DNA from: Paenibacillus montanisoli
GTDB taxonomy: Bacteria; Bacillota; Bacilli; Paenibacillales; Paenibacillaceae
Length of the DNA: 64,000 nt
Direction: 5' to 3'
NCBI RefSeq assembly: GCF_003268025.1
Contig: NZ_QLUW01000001.1
Span: forward strand, 1,426,001-1,490,000
Shown here one piece after another: positions 25,800-35,119 of this stretch (the first letter of the stretch is position 1; every line of letters begins with the position of its first letter). A model generated the notes under the pieces. The model worked only from the letters and a program-made list of their open reading frames with translations. It made no database searches and was not told the origin of the DNA. A program made the position numbers and the translations under genes.

Positions 25800-26243
25800 A
25801 TGAGCATGGCCTTTACGAATCCTTCACGAGATGAAATCAAACGGATCCTCGAAGAAAGCACAGTGGTTGCGGTTGTCGGGTTGTCCGACAAGCCGGACCG
25901 CACTTCTTACATGGTGTCGCAAGCGATGCAGGCCAAAGGCTACCGCATCATTCCGGTAAACCCGGCAGGAGCGGATACGATTCTGGGCGAGAAAAACTAC
26001 GCATCGCTTAAAGATATTCCGTTCCCGGTCGATATCGTAAACGTGTTTCGTCGCAGCGAGCATACGCCTCCCGTCGCCGAGGAAGCGGCAGCGATCGGCG
26101 CAAAGACGCTGTGGCTGCAGCTTGGCATCGCGAACGACGAAGCGGCGGCAATTGCGCAAGCCGGCGGAGTGCAGGTCATCATGGACCGCTGCATCAAGGT
26201 AGAAGATTCGATTCTGCTGCCGAACGGGAAACCTAAAGCTTAG
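25800..26243 (+). CDS. CoA-binding domain protein (YccU type)
   Basis: A 147-residue single-domain Rossmann protein of the CoA_binding_2 family. Typical features: VVAVVGLSDKPDRTSYMVSQAMQAKGYRIIPVNP at the nucleotide loop, VDIVNVFRRSEHTP, and a C-terminal Cys in MDRCIKVED. Relatives (YccU, YneT) bind CoA; the physiological role is not settled. The start is either ATG 25800 or ATG 25806. It follows aroA by 47 bases and precedes a terminator, so it may be the last gene of the aroK-aroA transcript. Confidence 0.85.
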   Translation: MSMAFTNPSRDEIKRILEESTVVAVVGLSDKPDRTSYMVSQAMQAKGYRIIPVNPAGADTILGEKNYASLKDIPFPVDIVNVFRRSEHTPPVAEEAAAIGAKTLWLQLGIANDEAAAIAQAGGVQVIMDRCIKVEDSILLPNGKPKA

Positions 26244-26261
26244 AAAACAACGGATCGTACG

Positions 26262-26294
26262 AACGGCGGACCTTCGGGTCTGCCGTTTTATTTT
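26262..26294 (+). terminator. Terminator after the CoA-binding protein gene
   Basis: A stem AACGGCGGACC/GGTCTGCCGTT (one mismatch) with a TTCG loop, followed by TTATTTT. Confidence 0.8.
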
Positions 26295-26321
26295 GACAAA
26301 GGCGGTTCCAACCCTTACGAT
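26293..26321 (+). promoter_or_regulatory. Putative sigma-A promoter of the PTS operon
   Basis: TTGACA (26293-26298), a 17-base spacer, TACGAT (26316-26321). It lies about 50 bases before the EIICBA start and abuts the preceding terminator. No antiterminator (RAT/terminator) arrangement is visible in the short leader. Confidence 0.55.
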
Positions 26322-26372
26322 CAAGAGTAGAGGTTTTGCGGAAAAATGTCATACGTAAAGAGGAGGACGCCT

Positions 26373-28253
26373 ATGAACATTATGGGTCACCTGCAGCAGC
26401 TCGGAAGGTCGCTTATGCTTCCGACGATCGTTCTGCCGGGTGCAGCCATCTTTCTTAGTCTGAGCGCGCTGCCGTGGGACGCGATGGGCGTTCCAAGCAT
26501 ACAGACCCATCTGCAAACCGCGGGGGAGACGCTGTTCACGTTCCTGCCCTATTTGTTCGCGTTCGGCATCGCGATGGGCATGACGAGCAACGCTGTTGCG
26601 GCAGGACTAGCTGCCATTGCGGGCATGTTCATTTATACGAGCATCATTAATGCCAGCCATTTTGAACTCGAACCGACCGTGTTTACCGGCGTCATCATCG
26701 GGGTCGTCACCAGCATATTCAATGAACGGTTCAAGTCGATCAAGTTTCCGGAGTATATCCAGTTTTTCGGCGGGCCGCGGTTTATTCCGCTCATCGTGAG
26801 CGTGTTTTCGACGTTATGGGCCATTCTTATGGTCCAAATCGCGCCCTATATCCATAACGCGCTTATTGAGCTCGGCAATATCGTGGACTCGGGCGGCGGC
26901 TTCGGCGTCTTTCTGTTCGGCTTTGTGCTCCGCATTCTCGTCGTGTTCGGACTGCATCACCTAGTCAGCCATGTCTTCTGGTTTCAAGTCGGCGGTTATG
27001 ACACGGGAGGCGGCGTGGTGTTCGGTGACTTGCCGCGCTTCTTCGCCGGAGATCCAACCGCAGGCGGCTTTATGGCCGGCTTGTATCCGACGATGATGTT
27101 CGCGCTGCCGGCGATCGCCTTCGCCATCATTCATGAGGCGCGGGAAGATTTGAAGCCGAAAATCCGCAAGACGTTCACAACGGCTGCTCTCGCTGCCTTT
27201 CTGACCGGCGTTACGGAGCCGATCGAATTCGCTTTCCTGTTCGTAGCCCCTTATTTATTCGTTATTCATGCGCTGCTGTCGGGCGGGATCATGTGGTTTA
27301 CGTACGAGCTTGGCATCCGGCATGGGTTCTCATTCTCGGCCGGCGCGATCGATTTTCTCATTAACGAGCATCTTGCGACCAAGGGGTGGCTGCTCATCCC
27401 GATCGGCCTGCTCTTCGGGATTCTGTATTACGTGTTGTTCCGCTGGGCGATTCACCGCTTTCAAATTCCAACGCCCGGCCGCGAGGAAGGCTCGCAATTG
27501 GACGAATGGGCCGGCGATATTCCGTATCGGGCGCCGCTTATCCTTCAAGCGATCGGCGGCAAAGAGAACATCATGCAGATGGAAGCCTGCATTACAAGGC
27601 TCCGTCTCAAGGTAGCCAGCGACAGGCTGATCGATATTAACGCCTTGAAGAATCTTGGCGCGGCCGGCGTCATCCGACTCGGCGGCGGCAACGTGCAGAT
27701 CGTCTTCGGCACCTATTCCGAGCTCATACGGGAGGAAATGGACAAAGCGATACGAAGGGATATATCTAGAGTCCTGTTTTGTTCGCCTGTCCAGGGCCGC
27801 ATGCTTCCGCTAAGCGAAGTGCCGGATCCGATCTTTTCCGGCAAGCTTGTCGGCGACGGCGTTGCGTTCATGCCCGATAAAGGCGAGCTCGTTTCGCCGG
27901 TTCAGGGAAAGGTCATTCATGTCTATCCTACGATGCACGCCATCGGCATCCGAACGCCCGAAGGGCTGGAGGTGCTGCTGCACATCGGTATCGATACCTC
28001 GCAAATGAAGGGACAGGGTTTTCATGCCGTCGTCCGCGAAGGCGACCAGGTGAAGCCGGGGCAGCTGCTGATTACCTTTGACATGCAGAAAATACGCAAA
28101 GGGAGCAAGTCGCTTGCGACGCCTATGGTCATCACCAACTCGGAGTTGGTCAGCTCCTGGAGTTTCGCTCCGTTTAAAGCGGTTAAGAGAGGTCAGGCTT
28201 CCGTCATGTCGGTAGTGCTAAAAGAGAGAAGCGGTGGAGGGGAAACAACGTGA
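26373..28253 (+). CDS. PTS system EIICBA permease, glucose/N-acetylglucosamine family
   Basis: A 626-residue sugar phosphotransferase transporter with fused domains in the order IIC (about residues 1-365, many membrane helices), IIB (about 385-465) and IIA (about 480-620). The phosphorylation sites are visible: Cys406 in MEACITRLRLKV of IIB and His537 in LLHIGIDTSQMKG of IIA. The IIC part has TEPIEFAFLF, which is conserved in the glucose superfamily. The substrate (glucose, GlcNAc or glucosamine) cannot be fixed by eye. The ATG at 26373 follows AGAGGAGG; an earlier in-frame ATG at 26346 lacks a site. The stop overlaps the Enzyme I start, so the two are coupled. Confidence 0.92.
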   Translation: MNIMGHLQQLGRSLMLPTIVLPGAAIFLSLSALPWDAMGVPSIQTHLQTAGETLFTFLPYLFAFGIAMGMTSNAVAAGLAAIAGMFIYTSIINASHFELEPTVFTGVIIGVVTSIFNERFKSIKFPEYIQFFGGPRFIPLIVSVFSTLWAILMVQIAPYIHNALIELGNIVDSGGGFGVFLFGFVLRILVVFGLHHLVSHVFWFQVGGYDTGGGVVFGDLPRFFAGDPTAGGFMAGLYPTMMFALPAIAFAIIHEAREDLKPKIRKTFTTAALAAFLTGVTEPIEFAFLFVAPYLFVIHALLSGGIMWFTYELGIRHGFSFSAGAIDFLINEHLATKGWLLIPIGLLFGILYYVLFRWAIHRFQIPTPGREEGSQLDEWAGDIPYRAPLILQAIGGKENIMQMEACITRLRLKVASDRLIDINALKNLGAAGVIRLGGGNVQIVFGTYSELIREEMDKAIRRDISRVLFCSPVQGRMLPLSEVPDPIFSGKLVGDGVAFMPDKGELVSPVQGKVIHVYPTMHAIGIRTPEGLEVLLHIGIDTSQMKGQGFHAVVREGDQVKPGQLLITFDMQKIRKGSKSLATPMVITNSELVSSWSFAPFKAVKRGQASVMSVVLKERSGGGETT

Positions 28254-30010
28254 TTCAAGGTATTGGAGCATCATCCGGCATCGCCATCGGGAAAGCGTTC
28301 GTTCTGCCGAACTGGGAATGGGAGTTGCCGGAGCAAAAAATCGACGTCGCCGATTTGGCGCGCGAGTTTGACCGTTTATACGAAGGCATCCGGACGTCGA
28401 AGGTAGAAATCGAGCAGATGAAGGATGAGCTGCGCGAAGTGGTCGGTCCCGAGGAGACGAGCATTTTCGACGCCCATCTGGCCATTCTGGACGATCCTGT
28501 CTTCATGAACGAGATCCAGGGCATCATTCAGCGCCAATACAAAGCCGCGGAAGTAGCAGTCAAAGAAGCGATCGATCATTTCGTGACGATGTTCGATTTG
28601 CTGGACGATGAATATATGAAGGAACGTGCGCTCGACATTAAAGATGTCGGCAACCGGCTGCTTAAGCATCTGCTTGGCGCACCGGAAATTACGCTGCCTT
28701 CCGATACGCAGCCGTTCATTCTGATTGCGAGGGAGCTCTCGCCGTCGCAGTTGGTCCATTTGAACCCGAATCACGTCCTTGGCATTGCCACGCTGGCCGG
28801 AAGCACGACCTCGCATTCGTCCATTATGGCAAGAGCGCTTGGCGTTCCGCTTGTAGTCGGCATCGAGTCCAAGCTTGAAGAACCGATTCAAACCGGCGAC
28901 CAGCTCATCATCGACGGCGACTTAGGCATCGTCCATCTCCATCCGGAGGAATCGCTGATCGATCTGTATACGGGCAAGCAGCTGCGGCAGAGAGAGAAGA
29001 AGCAGCAGCTTAAGCAAATCGTCAGCGTCAAGCCGGTGACGAAGGACGGCAAAGAATTCGAGCTCAGTGCCAATATCAGCTCGCTTAAAGAGCTGGACGT
29101 CGCGTTAGGCAGCGGAACGAACGGCGTCGGCTTGTTCCGAACGGAGTTTCTCTACATGGACCGTACCCGTCTTCCCAGGGAAGAGGAGCAATACGAAGTT
29201 TATCGCTCGGTTGCGGAGCGGCTGGACCAGAAACCGCTTATCATTCGTACGCTCGACATCGGCGGCGATAAGCAGCTCGACTATTTCGAGCTGCCGGAGG
29301 AAAGCAATCCGTTCCTCGGTTACCGCGCCATCCGCATTTGCCTCGATAAGACGGAGCTGTTCAAGACGCAGCTAAGAGCGATTTTGCGCGCGAGCCATTA
29401 CGGCAATGTGAAAATCATGTATCCGCTCATTTCTTCCGTAGAAGAAGTAAGAGCAGCCAATGCGCTATTGGAAACCTGCAAGCAGGAATTAAGAGCCGAG
29501 GGAATCGGTTTCGCGGAAAATATCGAGGTCGGCATCATGATCGAGCTTCCTGCGGCCGTTCTGATCGCTGATATTCTCGCTGAGGAAGTGAATTTCTTCA
29601 GCATCGGCACGAACGACTTGGTGCAATTCACGCTCGCCGTTGACCGGATGAACGAGCAAATTTCGCATCTTTACGAGCCCTATCATCCGGCCGTATTGCG
29701 AATGTTGAAGCTGACGATCGAGGCGGCCAAGCGCGCGGGCATTCATGTCGGCGTTTGCGGCGAAATGGCCGGAGATCTTCAGGCGCTGCCGATCTGGCTC
29801 GCGCTTGACGTGGATGAACTGAGCATGTCGGCGCATGCGATTTTGCCGGTCAAAGAACGGCTCCTTACGCTGAAGCAGCAGGATGCGCGTTCCTTATTCG
29901 ACCAGCTGCTTCGATGCAGCACGAGCGCCCAAATTCATGAGCTGCTGGCTGCTTCGCAGGACGCGCCGATTGCGGCAGGCCGGGAAATCGTAACGAAGTC
30001 ATCACCGTAG
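28250..30010 (+). CDS. ptsI: PTS Enzyme I (phosphoenolpyruvate-protein phosphotransferase)
   Basis: A 586-residue Enzyme I that transfers phosphate from PEP to HPr. The phospho-histidine is His189 in GSTTSHSSIMARALGVP; the PEP-binding C-domain has GVGLFRTEFLYM, RTLDIGGDKQ, SIGTNDLVQFTLAVDR, and the Cys motif VCGEMAGD. The start is GTG 28250, overlapping the permease stop (GTGA), with GGAGGGG ahead. The usual partner gene ptsH is not adjacent; this window has only a histidine-less HPr-like gene at 48.2 kb. It may therefore serve as the general Enzyme I with HPr encoded elsewhere. Confidence 0.94.
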   Translation: MIQGIGASSGIAIGKAFVLPNWEWELPEQKIDVADLAREFDRLYEGIRTSKVEIEQMKDELREVVGPEETSIFDAHLAILDDPVFMNEIQGIIQRQYKAAEVAVKEAIDHFVTMFDLLDDEYMKERALDIKDVGNRLLKHLLGAPEITLPSDTQPFILIARELSPSQLVHLNPNHVLGIATLAGSTTSHSSIMARALGVPLVVGIESKLEEPIQTGDQLIIDGDLGIVHLHPEESLIDLYTGKQLRQREKKQQLKQIVSVKPVTKDGKEFELSANISSLKELDVALGSGTNGVGLFRTEFLYMDRTRLPREEEQYEVYRSVAERLDQKPLIIRTLDIGGDKQLDYFELPEESNPFLGYRAIRICLDKTELFKTQLRAILRASHYGNVKIMYPLISSVEEVRAANALLETCKQELRAEGIGFAENIEVGIMIELPAAVLIADILAEEVNFFSIGTNDLVQFTLAVDRMNEQISHLYEPYHPAVLRMLKLTIEAAKRAGIHVGVCGEMAGDLQALPIWLALDVDELSMSAHAILPVKERLLTLKQQDARSLFDQLLRCSTSAQIHELLAASQDAPIAAGREIVTKSSP

Positions 30011-30016
30011 CCAAGA

Positions 30017-30052
30017 GAAGGGCGGCAACCCGCAGGTTGCCGCCCTTCTTTG
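30017..30052 (+). terminator. Terminator of the PTS operon
   Basis: A perfect 14-base stem GAAGGGCGGCAACC/GGTTGCCGCCCTTC with a four-base loop. The T-run is short (TTT), but the stem is very strong. Confidence 0.75.
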
Positions 30053-30068
30053 AGCCGATTGGGTGGGA

Positions 30069-30593
30069 TTAGCTGCCTTTCAGCGCATCGACGAACGCTT
30101 TGGCGTATGGCGGCAGATCCGGCGGACGGCGGGCCGAAATGATATGGCCGTCAACGACTACAGGCTCATCGATCCATGTTGCGCCCGCGTTCTCCATGTC
30201 ATCTCTGATGCCCGGCGTCGATGTAACTTTGCGCCCTTGCAAGATTTTTGCGGAAATCAGCACCCAGCCGGCATGGCAAATCTGGCCGATCGGTTTGCGC
30301 GACGCATCCATTTCCTTCACCAGCTGCAGCACTTTCGGGTAACGGCGCAGCTTGTCCGGCGCCCAGCCGCCAGGTACCAGCAAGCCGTCGATTTTGCTGC
30401 CGTCTACTTCGTCGAAGGACATGTCGGCAGTTGCGGGAACGCCGTATTTTCCAATATGAGTGCGGCCTTTCTCAGGTCCTGCGTACAGGACGGTTGCGCC
30501 CTCCTCGCGGACGCGGTACACGGGATACCATAATTCCAAATCCTCGAACTCGTCGTCAAGCAGGCAAATAATCGTTTTACCTTGTAAGGACAC
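30069..30593 (-). CDS. DJ-1/PfpI family protein (YraA/YhbO type)
   Basis: A 174-residue protein of the class I glutamine amidotransferase-like superfamily. The nucleophile elbow GQICHAGW contains the reactive Cys followed by His, as in PfpI/YhbO proteins; DDEFEDLELWYPVYRVREEGA and LLVPGGWAPDKLRR are also family hallmarks. Members act as deglycases or general stress hydrolases; the exact activity is debated. The start is GTG at 30593, nine bases after AAGGAGGA; a longer reading frame reaching further upstream has no such support. It is divergent from the vanZ-like gene. Confidence 0.88.
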   Translation of the reverse strand: MSLQGKTIICLLDDEFEDLELWYPVYRVREEGATVLYAGPEKGRTHIGKYGVPATADMSFDEVDGSKIDGLLVPGGWAPDKLRRYPKVLQLVKEMDASRKPIGQICHAGWVLISAKILQGRKVTSTPGIRDDMENAGATWIDEPVVVDGHIISARRPPDLPPYAKAFVDALKGS

Positions 30594-30661
30594 CGGGTTT
30601 CCTCCTTGGTTCTCTAGAAAATATTCAACATGCACTTATCCATTGTATCGAAGGTGATCGT

Positions 30662-31084
30662 ATGAAGCAAACGCTTAAAGGCTGGGTCCGCTTTATTCCG
30701 GCCGTTTTAATAATGGCAGCTATCTTTCTGCTCTCCTCCCGCACGAGCGATGAACTGAACACGTTTCTGCCCTGGTTCCAGGAGCTCTTTCCGCAGATGC
30801 AGAGCTTTGATTGGGGGCATTTTATCGCATACTTCGCGCTGGCGCTCAGTTTCGATTACGGGTTCGGCCGGCGCGCGGAACGATGGCCGGTCAAAGTTCT
30901 TATCGTTGGCCTCTGCTTGCTGTACGGAGTAACCGACGAGTATCATCAATCGTTCGTTTCGGGCCGCATGCCCGACGCTGCCGATCTTCGCAACGACAGC
31001 ATCGGAGCGTCGATTGCCGTTGTCCTCGTAGCCCTGCCGGGCGTGAAGAACCTGTGGCGCAGACTGGTTGCCTCATCCGATTGA
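30662..31084 (+). CDS. VanZ family membrane protein
   Basis: A 140-residue membrane protein with four hydrophobic helices (about 9-27, 49-68, 75-95 and 115-130). It carries VanZ-family motifs: LLSSRTSDEL after the first helix, FDWGHFIAYFALAL with the conserved His, and YGVTDEYHQSFVSGRMPDAADLRNDSIGA. VanZ confers low-level teicoplanin resistance in enterococci, but most family members have no known role. AAGGTGAT upstream of the ATG is an acceptable ribosome binding site. It forms a loose same-strand row with the following zinc-finger and YtxJ genes. Confidence 0.85.
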   Translation: MKQTLKGWVRFIPAVLIMAAIFLLSSRTSDELNTFLPWFQELFPQMQSFDWGHFIAYFALALSFDYGFGRRAERWPVKVLIVGLCLLYGVTDEYHQSFVSGRMPDAADLRNDSIGASIAVVLVALPGVKNLWRRLVASSD

Positions 31085-31206
31085 TGCAAAAATTACAACT
31101 CGCTTACAAGCAGGACTTTTTTTGCGGGTGGTCGAATATCATTAACGTCGAGCAACGCCTATTTACCCTTAAGGTGTGCTGCTGTTAAGAGAAGGAGTGG
31201 ACCACT

Positions 31207-31632
31207 TTGCAAAAGCGCTGTGCTTGCGGCGACGACATGCCAATGAAGCTGCGTACCGTCATTTATTCAAACAAAGTTGAAATCGATAACGTTCCTATTT
31301 ATTCGTGCAAATCCTGTAACCGCAGCGAGGTGTTCCCGGAAGTAAAGCCGGATCTGACCGGACTGATCGGGAAGCTGGGCGCTCAACCGGTAAAACAGAC
31401 GTTCCTGTTTAACGAATGGAATGAATGGGCAAATTTGTTGGTAGAGGCCTACCACGACAGTAAGCTGTCCGACCCGGCGATCATGAGACGCATGACGGAA
31501 GAGCGGATCGACATGCTGCTGGACTTGTTTTCCGTAGCACAAGCTTCAGGCGACGAAGAATGGACTGCTGACATACATAAGCGGCTTAGCCAACTAAGCA
31601 GAAGCATGGTGCAGTACGGAAGCCGAACTTGA
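31207..31632 (+). CDS. YgiT-like zinc-finger protein
   Basis: A 141-residue protein with an N-terminal four-cysteine zinc ribbon: KRCACGDDM and, after about 30 residues, YSCKSCNRSEVFPEV. The remainder is helical and acidic (EWNEWANLLVEAYHD; ERIDMLLDLFSVAQ). The layout resembles the YgiT/MqsA-type zinc domain, but no helix-turn-helix is obvious and no toxin gene is adjacent, so an antitoxin role is not supported. The start is TTG 31207 after GAAGGAG. It precedes ytxJ by 19 bases and may be co-transcribed with it. Confidence 0.65.
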   Translation: MQKRCACGDDMPMKLRTVIYSNKVEIDNVPIYSCKSCNRSEVFPEVKPDLTGLIGKLGAQPVKQTFLFNEWNEWANLLVEAYHDSKLSDPAIMRRMTEERIDMLLDLFSVAQASGDEEWTADIHKRLSQLSRSMVQYGSRT

Positions 31633-31651
31633 TCGAGAAAGGAGCGAGGGA

Positions 31652-32008
31652 ATGAAACTGCCCCCTCCGATGATAACCGCCGAGCAATGGGAAGAGGCAT
31701 ACAACGGCTCGTTCGAGCAACCCTTGCTGGTGTTTAAGCACAGTACAAGCTGCTCGATCAGCAGCGGTGCTTACGATGAACTGTCAGCCTGGCTGGAGGA
31801 TGCCGTCCGGCTTTCGCTTCGGCCTGCGATGGTTCTGGTGCCGGACAATCGTCCGCTTTCAAACTTGATTTCAGAGACTTTGAGCCTCAAACATGAATCG
31901 CCTCAGCTCATATTGGTGAAGGGCGGCAAGGTGTCTTGGCATACATCTCACTGGCGCATTACCTACTCAACATTAGACGAGCATCTCGGTACTCATTGCG
32001 AAAAGTAA
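31652..32008 (+). CDS. ytxJ: Bacillithiol-associated monothiol protein YtxJ
   Basis: A 118-residue thioredoxin-like protein. The redox site is FKHSTSCSISSGAYDEL, the YtxJ signature with one active Cys followed by Ser, and SPQLILVKGGKVSWHTSHWRIT near the end is also typical. YtxJ proteins are thought to act as monothiol bacilliredoxin-like partners in bacillithiol-containing bacteria. AAAGGAG precedes the ATG. Its place immediately upstream of ccpA matches the gene neighbourhood known in Bacillus subtilis. Confidence 0.85.
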   Translation: MKLPPPMITAEQWEEAYNGSFEQPLLVFKHSTSCSISSGAYDELSAWLEDAVRLSLRPAMVLVPDNRPLSNLISETLSLKHESPQLILVKGGKVSWHTSHWRITYSTLDEHLGTHCEK

Positions 32009-32079
32009 TATTTTGTCGTATCATTACGGTAAAGTAGTGCGGCGCGAGATAAAAATTTGAACTAATGGAGAGAAGGACT

Positions 32080-33084
32080 GTGACGGTAACCATTTATGAT
32101 GTAGCAAGAGAAGCGGGCGTTTCCATGGCGACAGTGTCGCGGGTTGTCAACAACAATCCAAACGTCAAGCCTCAGACACGCAAGAAAGTATTCGAAGCCA
32201 TCGAACGTCTTGGCTATCGTCCAAATGCCGTAGCGCGCGGATTGGCAAGCAAGAAAACAACAACCGTCGGCGTAGTCATTCCGGACATCTCGAACGCGAT
32301 CTTTGCCGAAGTGGCAAGGGGCATCGAGGATATTGCCAATATGTATCATTACAATATTATTTTGTGCAATGCCGATAAGAAGAAAGATAAAGAGATTCGC
32401 GTCATCAACACCTTGCTTGAGAAGCAGGTGGACGGGTTGCTGTTCATGGGCGGCGCTGTAACGGACGAGCATTTACAGGCTTTCAAGACGGCTAACGTAC
32501 CGATCGTGCTCTGCGCGACGACGGATGAGAACGGCACGATACCTTCGGTCGACATCGACCACGAGGGAGCCGCATTCGATGCCGTCCAAACGCTGATCAG
32601 CAAAGGACATACGCGCATCGCCATGATTTGCGGAACGCTGCAGGATCCGGCAAACGGCTATGCCCGTTTCCAAGGCTACAAGCGCGCGCTTGTAGCTGCA
32701 AGCTTGCCATACGATGAAACGCTCGTGCGGATCGGCAACTACCGTTACGAATCCGGCGCGGACGCGATGAAATATTTCTTGGAGCTGGATGAGCCTCCGA
32801 CGGCCGTATTCTCCGCAACGGACGAGATGGCGATCGGCGCGATCCACTGTATCCAAGACGCGGGACTTAAAGTTCCGGATCAAATCTCGGTCATCAGCGT
32901 GGACAACAGCCGCATGGCGTCCATGGTTCGTCCGCAGCTGACCGCGGTCGCGCAGCCGATGTACGATATCGGCGCGGTTTCGATGCGTTTGCTGACGAAG
33001 CTGATGAAGAAGGAAACCGTCGATAATCCGAAGGTTGTGCTTCCGCATGAAATTGTGAACCGTCAGTCGGTAGGGAGTAAATAA
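32080..33084 (+). CDS. ccpA: Catabolite control protein A
   Basis: A LacI-family regulator (334 residues) that, with Ser46-phosphorylated HPr, binds cre sites and controls carbon metabolism in Bacillota. The helix-turn-helix [28 protein letters not shown], the hinge [27 protein letters not shown] and the periplasmic-binding-type core are nearly identical to Bacillus CcpA as I remember it. GTG 32080 gives the usual N-terminus; an ATG at 32065 would add five residues. Its likely target, a cre-like site between acuA and acsA, lies 2.8 kb downstream. Confidence 0.93.
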   Translation: MTVTIYDVAREAGVSMATVSRVVNNNPNVKPQTRKKVFEAIERLGYRPNAVARGLASKKTTTVGVVIPDISNAIFAEVARGIEDIANMYHYNIILCNADKKKDKEIRVINTLLEKQVDGLLFMGGAVTDEHLQAFKTANVPIVLCATTDENGTIPSVDIDHEGAAFDAVQTLISKGHTRIAMICGTLQDPANGYARFQGYKRALVAASLPYDETLVRIGNYRYESGADAMKYFLELDEPPTAVFSATDEMAIGAIHCIQDAGLKVPDQISVISVDNSRMASMVRPQLTAVAQPMYDIGAVSMRLLTKLMKKETVDNPKVVLPHEIVNRQSVGSK

Positions 33085-33090
33085 TCCATA

Positions 33091-33795
33091 ATGACAGCAT
33101 CGTATAACAAAATTGGCATCATCGGTGCCATGGTTGAAGAAATTGAATTGCTTCACAAGCATGTCGAGAAGACAGGTTCCTTCGCGAAAGCAGGGATTGA
33201 ATATGTTGAAGGGATGCTGCACGGCAAGCGCGTCGTCTTCTGCAAATCCGGCGTCGGCAAAGTGAATGCAGCCGTATGTACGCAGCTTCTCATCGATGCC
33301 GGCGTGGACTGCGTGCTGTTTACAGGCGTTGCGGGCGCGGTAGAGCCGAGCTTGAACATCGGCGATATCGTTGTATCGACAAGCTGCCTGCAGCACGATA
33401 TGGACTGCACGCCGCTTGGCTTTGCGCGCGGTCAAATCCCGTTTCAGGAGACATGGGAGTTCCACGCGGCGCCTGAACTCGTCGAGATCGCCAGCCAAGC
33501 TTGCGAAACGTTGTTTCCAGGCCGCAGCGTGAAGGGCAAAGTGCTGTCGGGCGATCAATTCGTTGCGGACCGCGGCGAAGTTCGCAAGATGCACGAAGAG
33601 CTGGGCGGCGCATGTACGGAGATGGAAGGCGCGGCGCTGGCACAGGTTTGCGTCATGAATGACGTTCCGTTCGTCGTCATCCGCTCCATGTCCGATAAGG
33701 CTGACGGCTCCGCACATGTGAATTTCAACGAATTTACGGTTCAAGCATCGGTCAATTCGCATCGAATTATCGATGAAATGCTTAAGCACATGTAG
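33091..33795 (+). CDS. mtnN: 5'-methylthioadenosine/S-adenosylhomocysteine nucleosidase
   Basis: A 234-residue nucleosidase that cleaves MTA and SAH to adenine and the ribosyl product, feeding methionine salvage and the activated methyl cycle. Family motifs: IGIIGAMVEEIELL at the start (catalytic Glu), VLFTGVAGAVEPSLNIGDIVVS, SGDQFVADRGEV, TEMEGAALAQVC (substrate Glu) and RSMSDKAD with the catalytic Asp. It begins six bases after the ccpA stop and is probably read through from ccpA. The terminator at 33.83 kb closes the unit. Confidence 0.94.
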   Translation: MTASYNKIGIIGAMVEEIELLHKHVEKTGSFAKAGIEYVEGMLHGKRVVFCKSGVGKVNAAVCTQLLIDAGVDCVLFTGVAGAVEPSLNIGDIVVSTSCLQHDMDCTPLGFARGQIPFQETWEFHAAPELVEIASQACETLFPGRSVKGKVLSGDQFVADRGEVRKMHEELGGACTEMEGAALAQVCVMNDVPFVVIRSMSDKADGSAHVNFNEFTVQASVNSHRIIDEMLKHM

Positions 33796-33824
33796 GCAGC
33801 TGTGCAGAACAGCCGCATCGAAAT

Positions 33825-33880
33825 AAAGGCAGTTCCTCATGATCGCTCCCTTTCGGAAGATCATGCGGAGCTGCCTTTTT
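33825..33880 (+). terminator. Terminator after mtnN
   Basis: A long imperfect stem (AAGGCAG and CATGATC pairing with GATCATG and CTGCCTT) followed by a T5 run; A-rich on the 5' side, so it may also serve the convergent acuC. Confidence 0.8.
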
Positions 33881-33895
33881 GCTGTCCGGTGTTTC

Positions 33896-35077
33896 TTATA
33901 ACTGCTGAAGTAAAATTTCGGCTGTTTGTTTGTTACGTGCTTCAATATCCGGTCTGCGGGGAATCGGCTCCCAATCGTTCAAGTCATCAAGCCAATGCGT
34001 CGGCAATGCTGAGGGACTGCGGTCTGCCCATTTGTCCAGCCAAGCTGCAGGAAGGGGCTCATTCGCTTCAGCGCCGCTTAGAGCGGCTGCAATCGGGTGC
34101 TCCGACATCTCGAGCCAAACCAGTGACCATGCCCGGGGAACGACCCGCCAGAGGTCGTAGCCGCCGCCTCCGACGGCGACCCATCGTCCGCCTGCATAGG
34201 AATGCGCCAATCGATGGATAATGGCGGGCATCGCTTGGTAGATGCGCATGCTGCAATGGATATGCGAGAGCGGATCATAGGCGTGCGCGTCACAGCCATG
34301 CTGGCTGACGATAACATCGGGCTTGAACGCGGCTGCAGCTTTAGCGATGGTCTCGCTGAAGCAAGCAAGCCAGGAATCGTCCTCCGTATAAGGGTCGACC
34401 GGCATGTTGATGCTCGTTCCGAAGCCGGCATCAATGCCGCGTTCATGGACGAAGCCGGTGCCCGGAAATAAGTATTTACCGGTTTCGTGGATGGAATAGG
34501 TGCAAACGTCAGGCTCTGCATAGAATGTCCATTGCACGCCGTCTCCATGATGGACGTCGGTGTCGATGTACAGCACACGGGCGCCATAGTTCTTGCGAAT
34601 ATGGGCAATCGCGATCGCGGCGTCGTTATACACGCAGAAGCCGGAGCCCCGTTCGGGGAATGCGTGATGCAAGCCGCCGGCCATATGGTAGGCATGATCG
34701 GCCTGTCCGCTCATGACAAGGTCTGCCGCTTGCACCGATCCGCCGACGATGGCTGCGGCCGCCTCATGCATGCCTGCGAAATAGGGCGTATCTTCTGTGT
34801 CCAAACCGTACTGTCCGGCGCGTTGAATGGCATCCGGCGGCGGTGATTCGCTGCTGAGCGTTCGAACGGCAGCGATATAGTCCGGCCGATGCACAAGTTC
34901 GAGCAGCTCGTCAGAAGCGGGCTCAGCCGCTATGATGCATTGTTCAGCCTTGATAGCTTGGACCGATTCAAGCAAATCATGCGTCAACGTTAATCGTATC
35001 GGATCGAAAGGATGATCCTTGTTGAATTTATACCGCCCTTCCTCGGGCTGGCGTATGTAAACGGCTTTATCCGCCAT
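33896..35077 (-). CDS. acuC: Acetoin utilization protein AcuC (class I/II histone-deacetylase-like)
   Basis: A 393-residue arginase-deacetylase-fold enzyme. Zinc and catalytic residues are visible in GGLHHAFPERGSGFCVYNDAAIAIA, the DVHHGDGVQWTFY motif and QHGCDAHAYDPLSH. In Bacillus subtilis AcuC removes the acetyl group that AcuA puts on acetyl-CoA synthetase, reactivating it. The ATG at 35077 is chosen (GGGAG upstream; a longer frame has no better site). It follows acuA by 42 bases on the same strand. acuB, which lies between acuA and acuC in Bacillus, is missing here. Confidence 0.93.
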   Translation of the reverse strand: MADKAVYIRQPEEGRYKFNKDHPFDPIRLTLTHDLLESVQAIKAEQCIIAAEPASDELLELVHRPDYIAAVRTLSSESPPPDAIQRAGQYGLDTEDTPYFAGMHEAAAAIVGGSVQAADLVMSGQADHAYHMAGGLHHAFPERGSGFCVYNDAAIAIAHIRKNYGARVLYIDTDVHHGDGVQWTFYAEPDVCTYSIHETGKYLFPGTGFVHERGIDAGFGTSINMPVDPYTEDDSWLACFSETIAKAAAAFKPDVIVSQHGCDAHAYDPLSHIHCSMRIYQAMPAIIHRLAHSYAGGRWVAVGGGGYDLWRVVPRAWSLVWLEMSEHPIAAALSGAEANEPLPAAWLDKWADRSPSALPTHWLDDLNDWEPIPRRPDIEARNKQTAEILLQQL

Positions 35078-35119
35078 GTTGCATCCGTTCTCCCTTTCTG
35101 CCGCCTCTTGCAGCATCGC

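Noticed and set aside
31207-31632. Toxin-antitoxin pair (MqsA-like zinc-finger gene)
   Set aside because: No toxin-sized neighbour and no visible DNA-binding domain; the next gene is ytxJ.
32473-33945. A 490-codon minus-strand frame opposite ccpA and mtnN
   Set aside because: It spans two well-supported genes and a terminator, its composition is that of antisense translation, and no family is recognisable.
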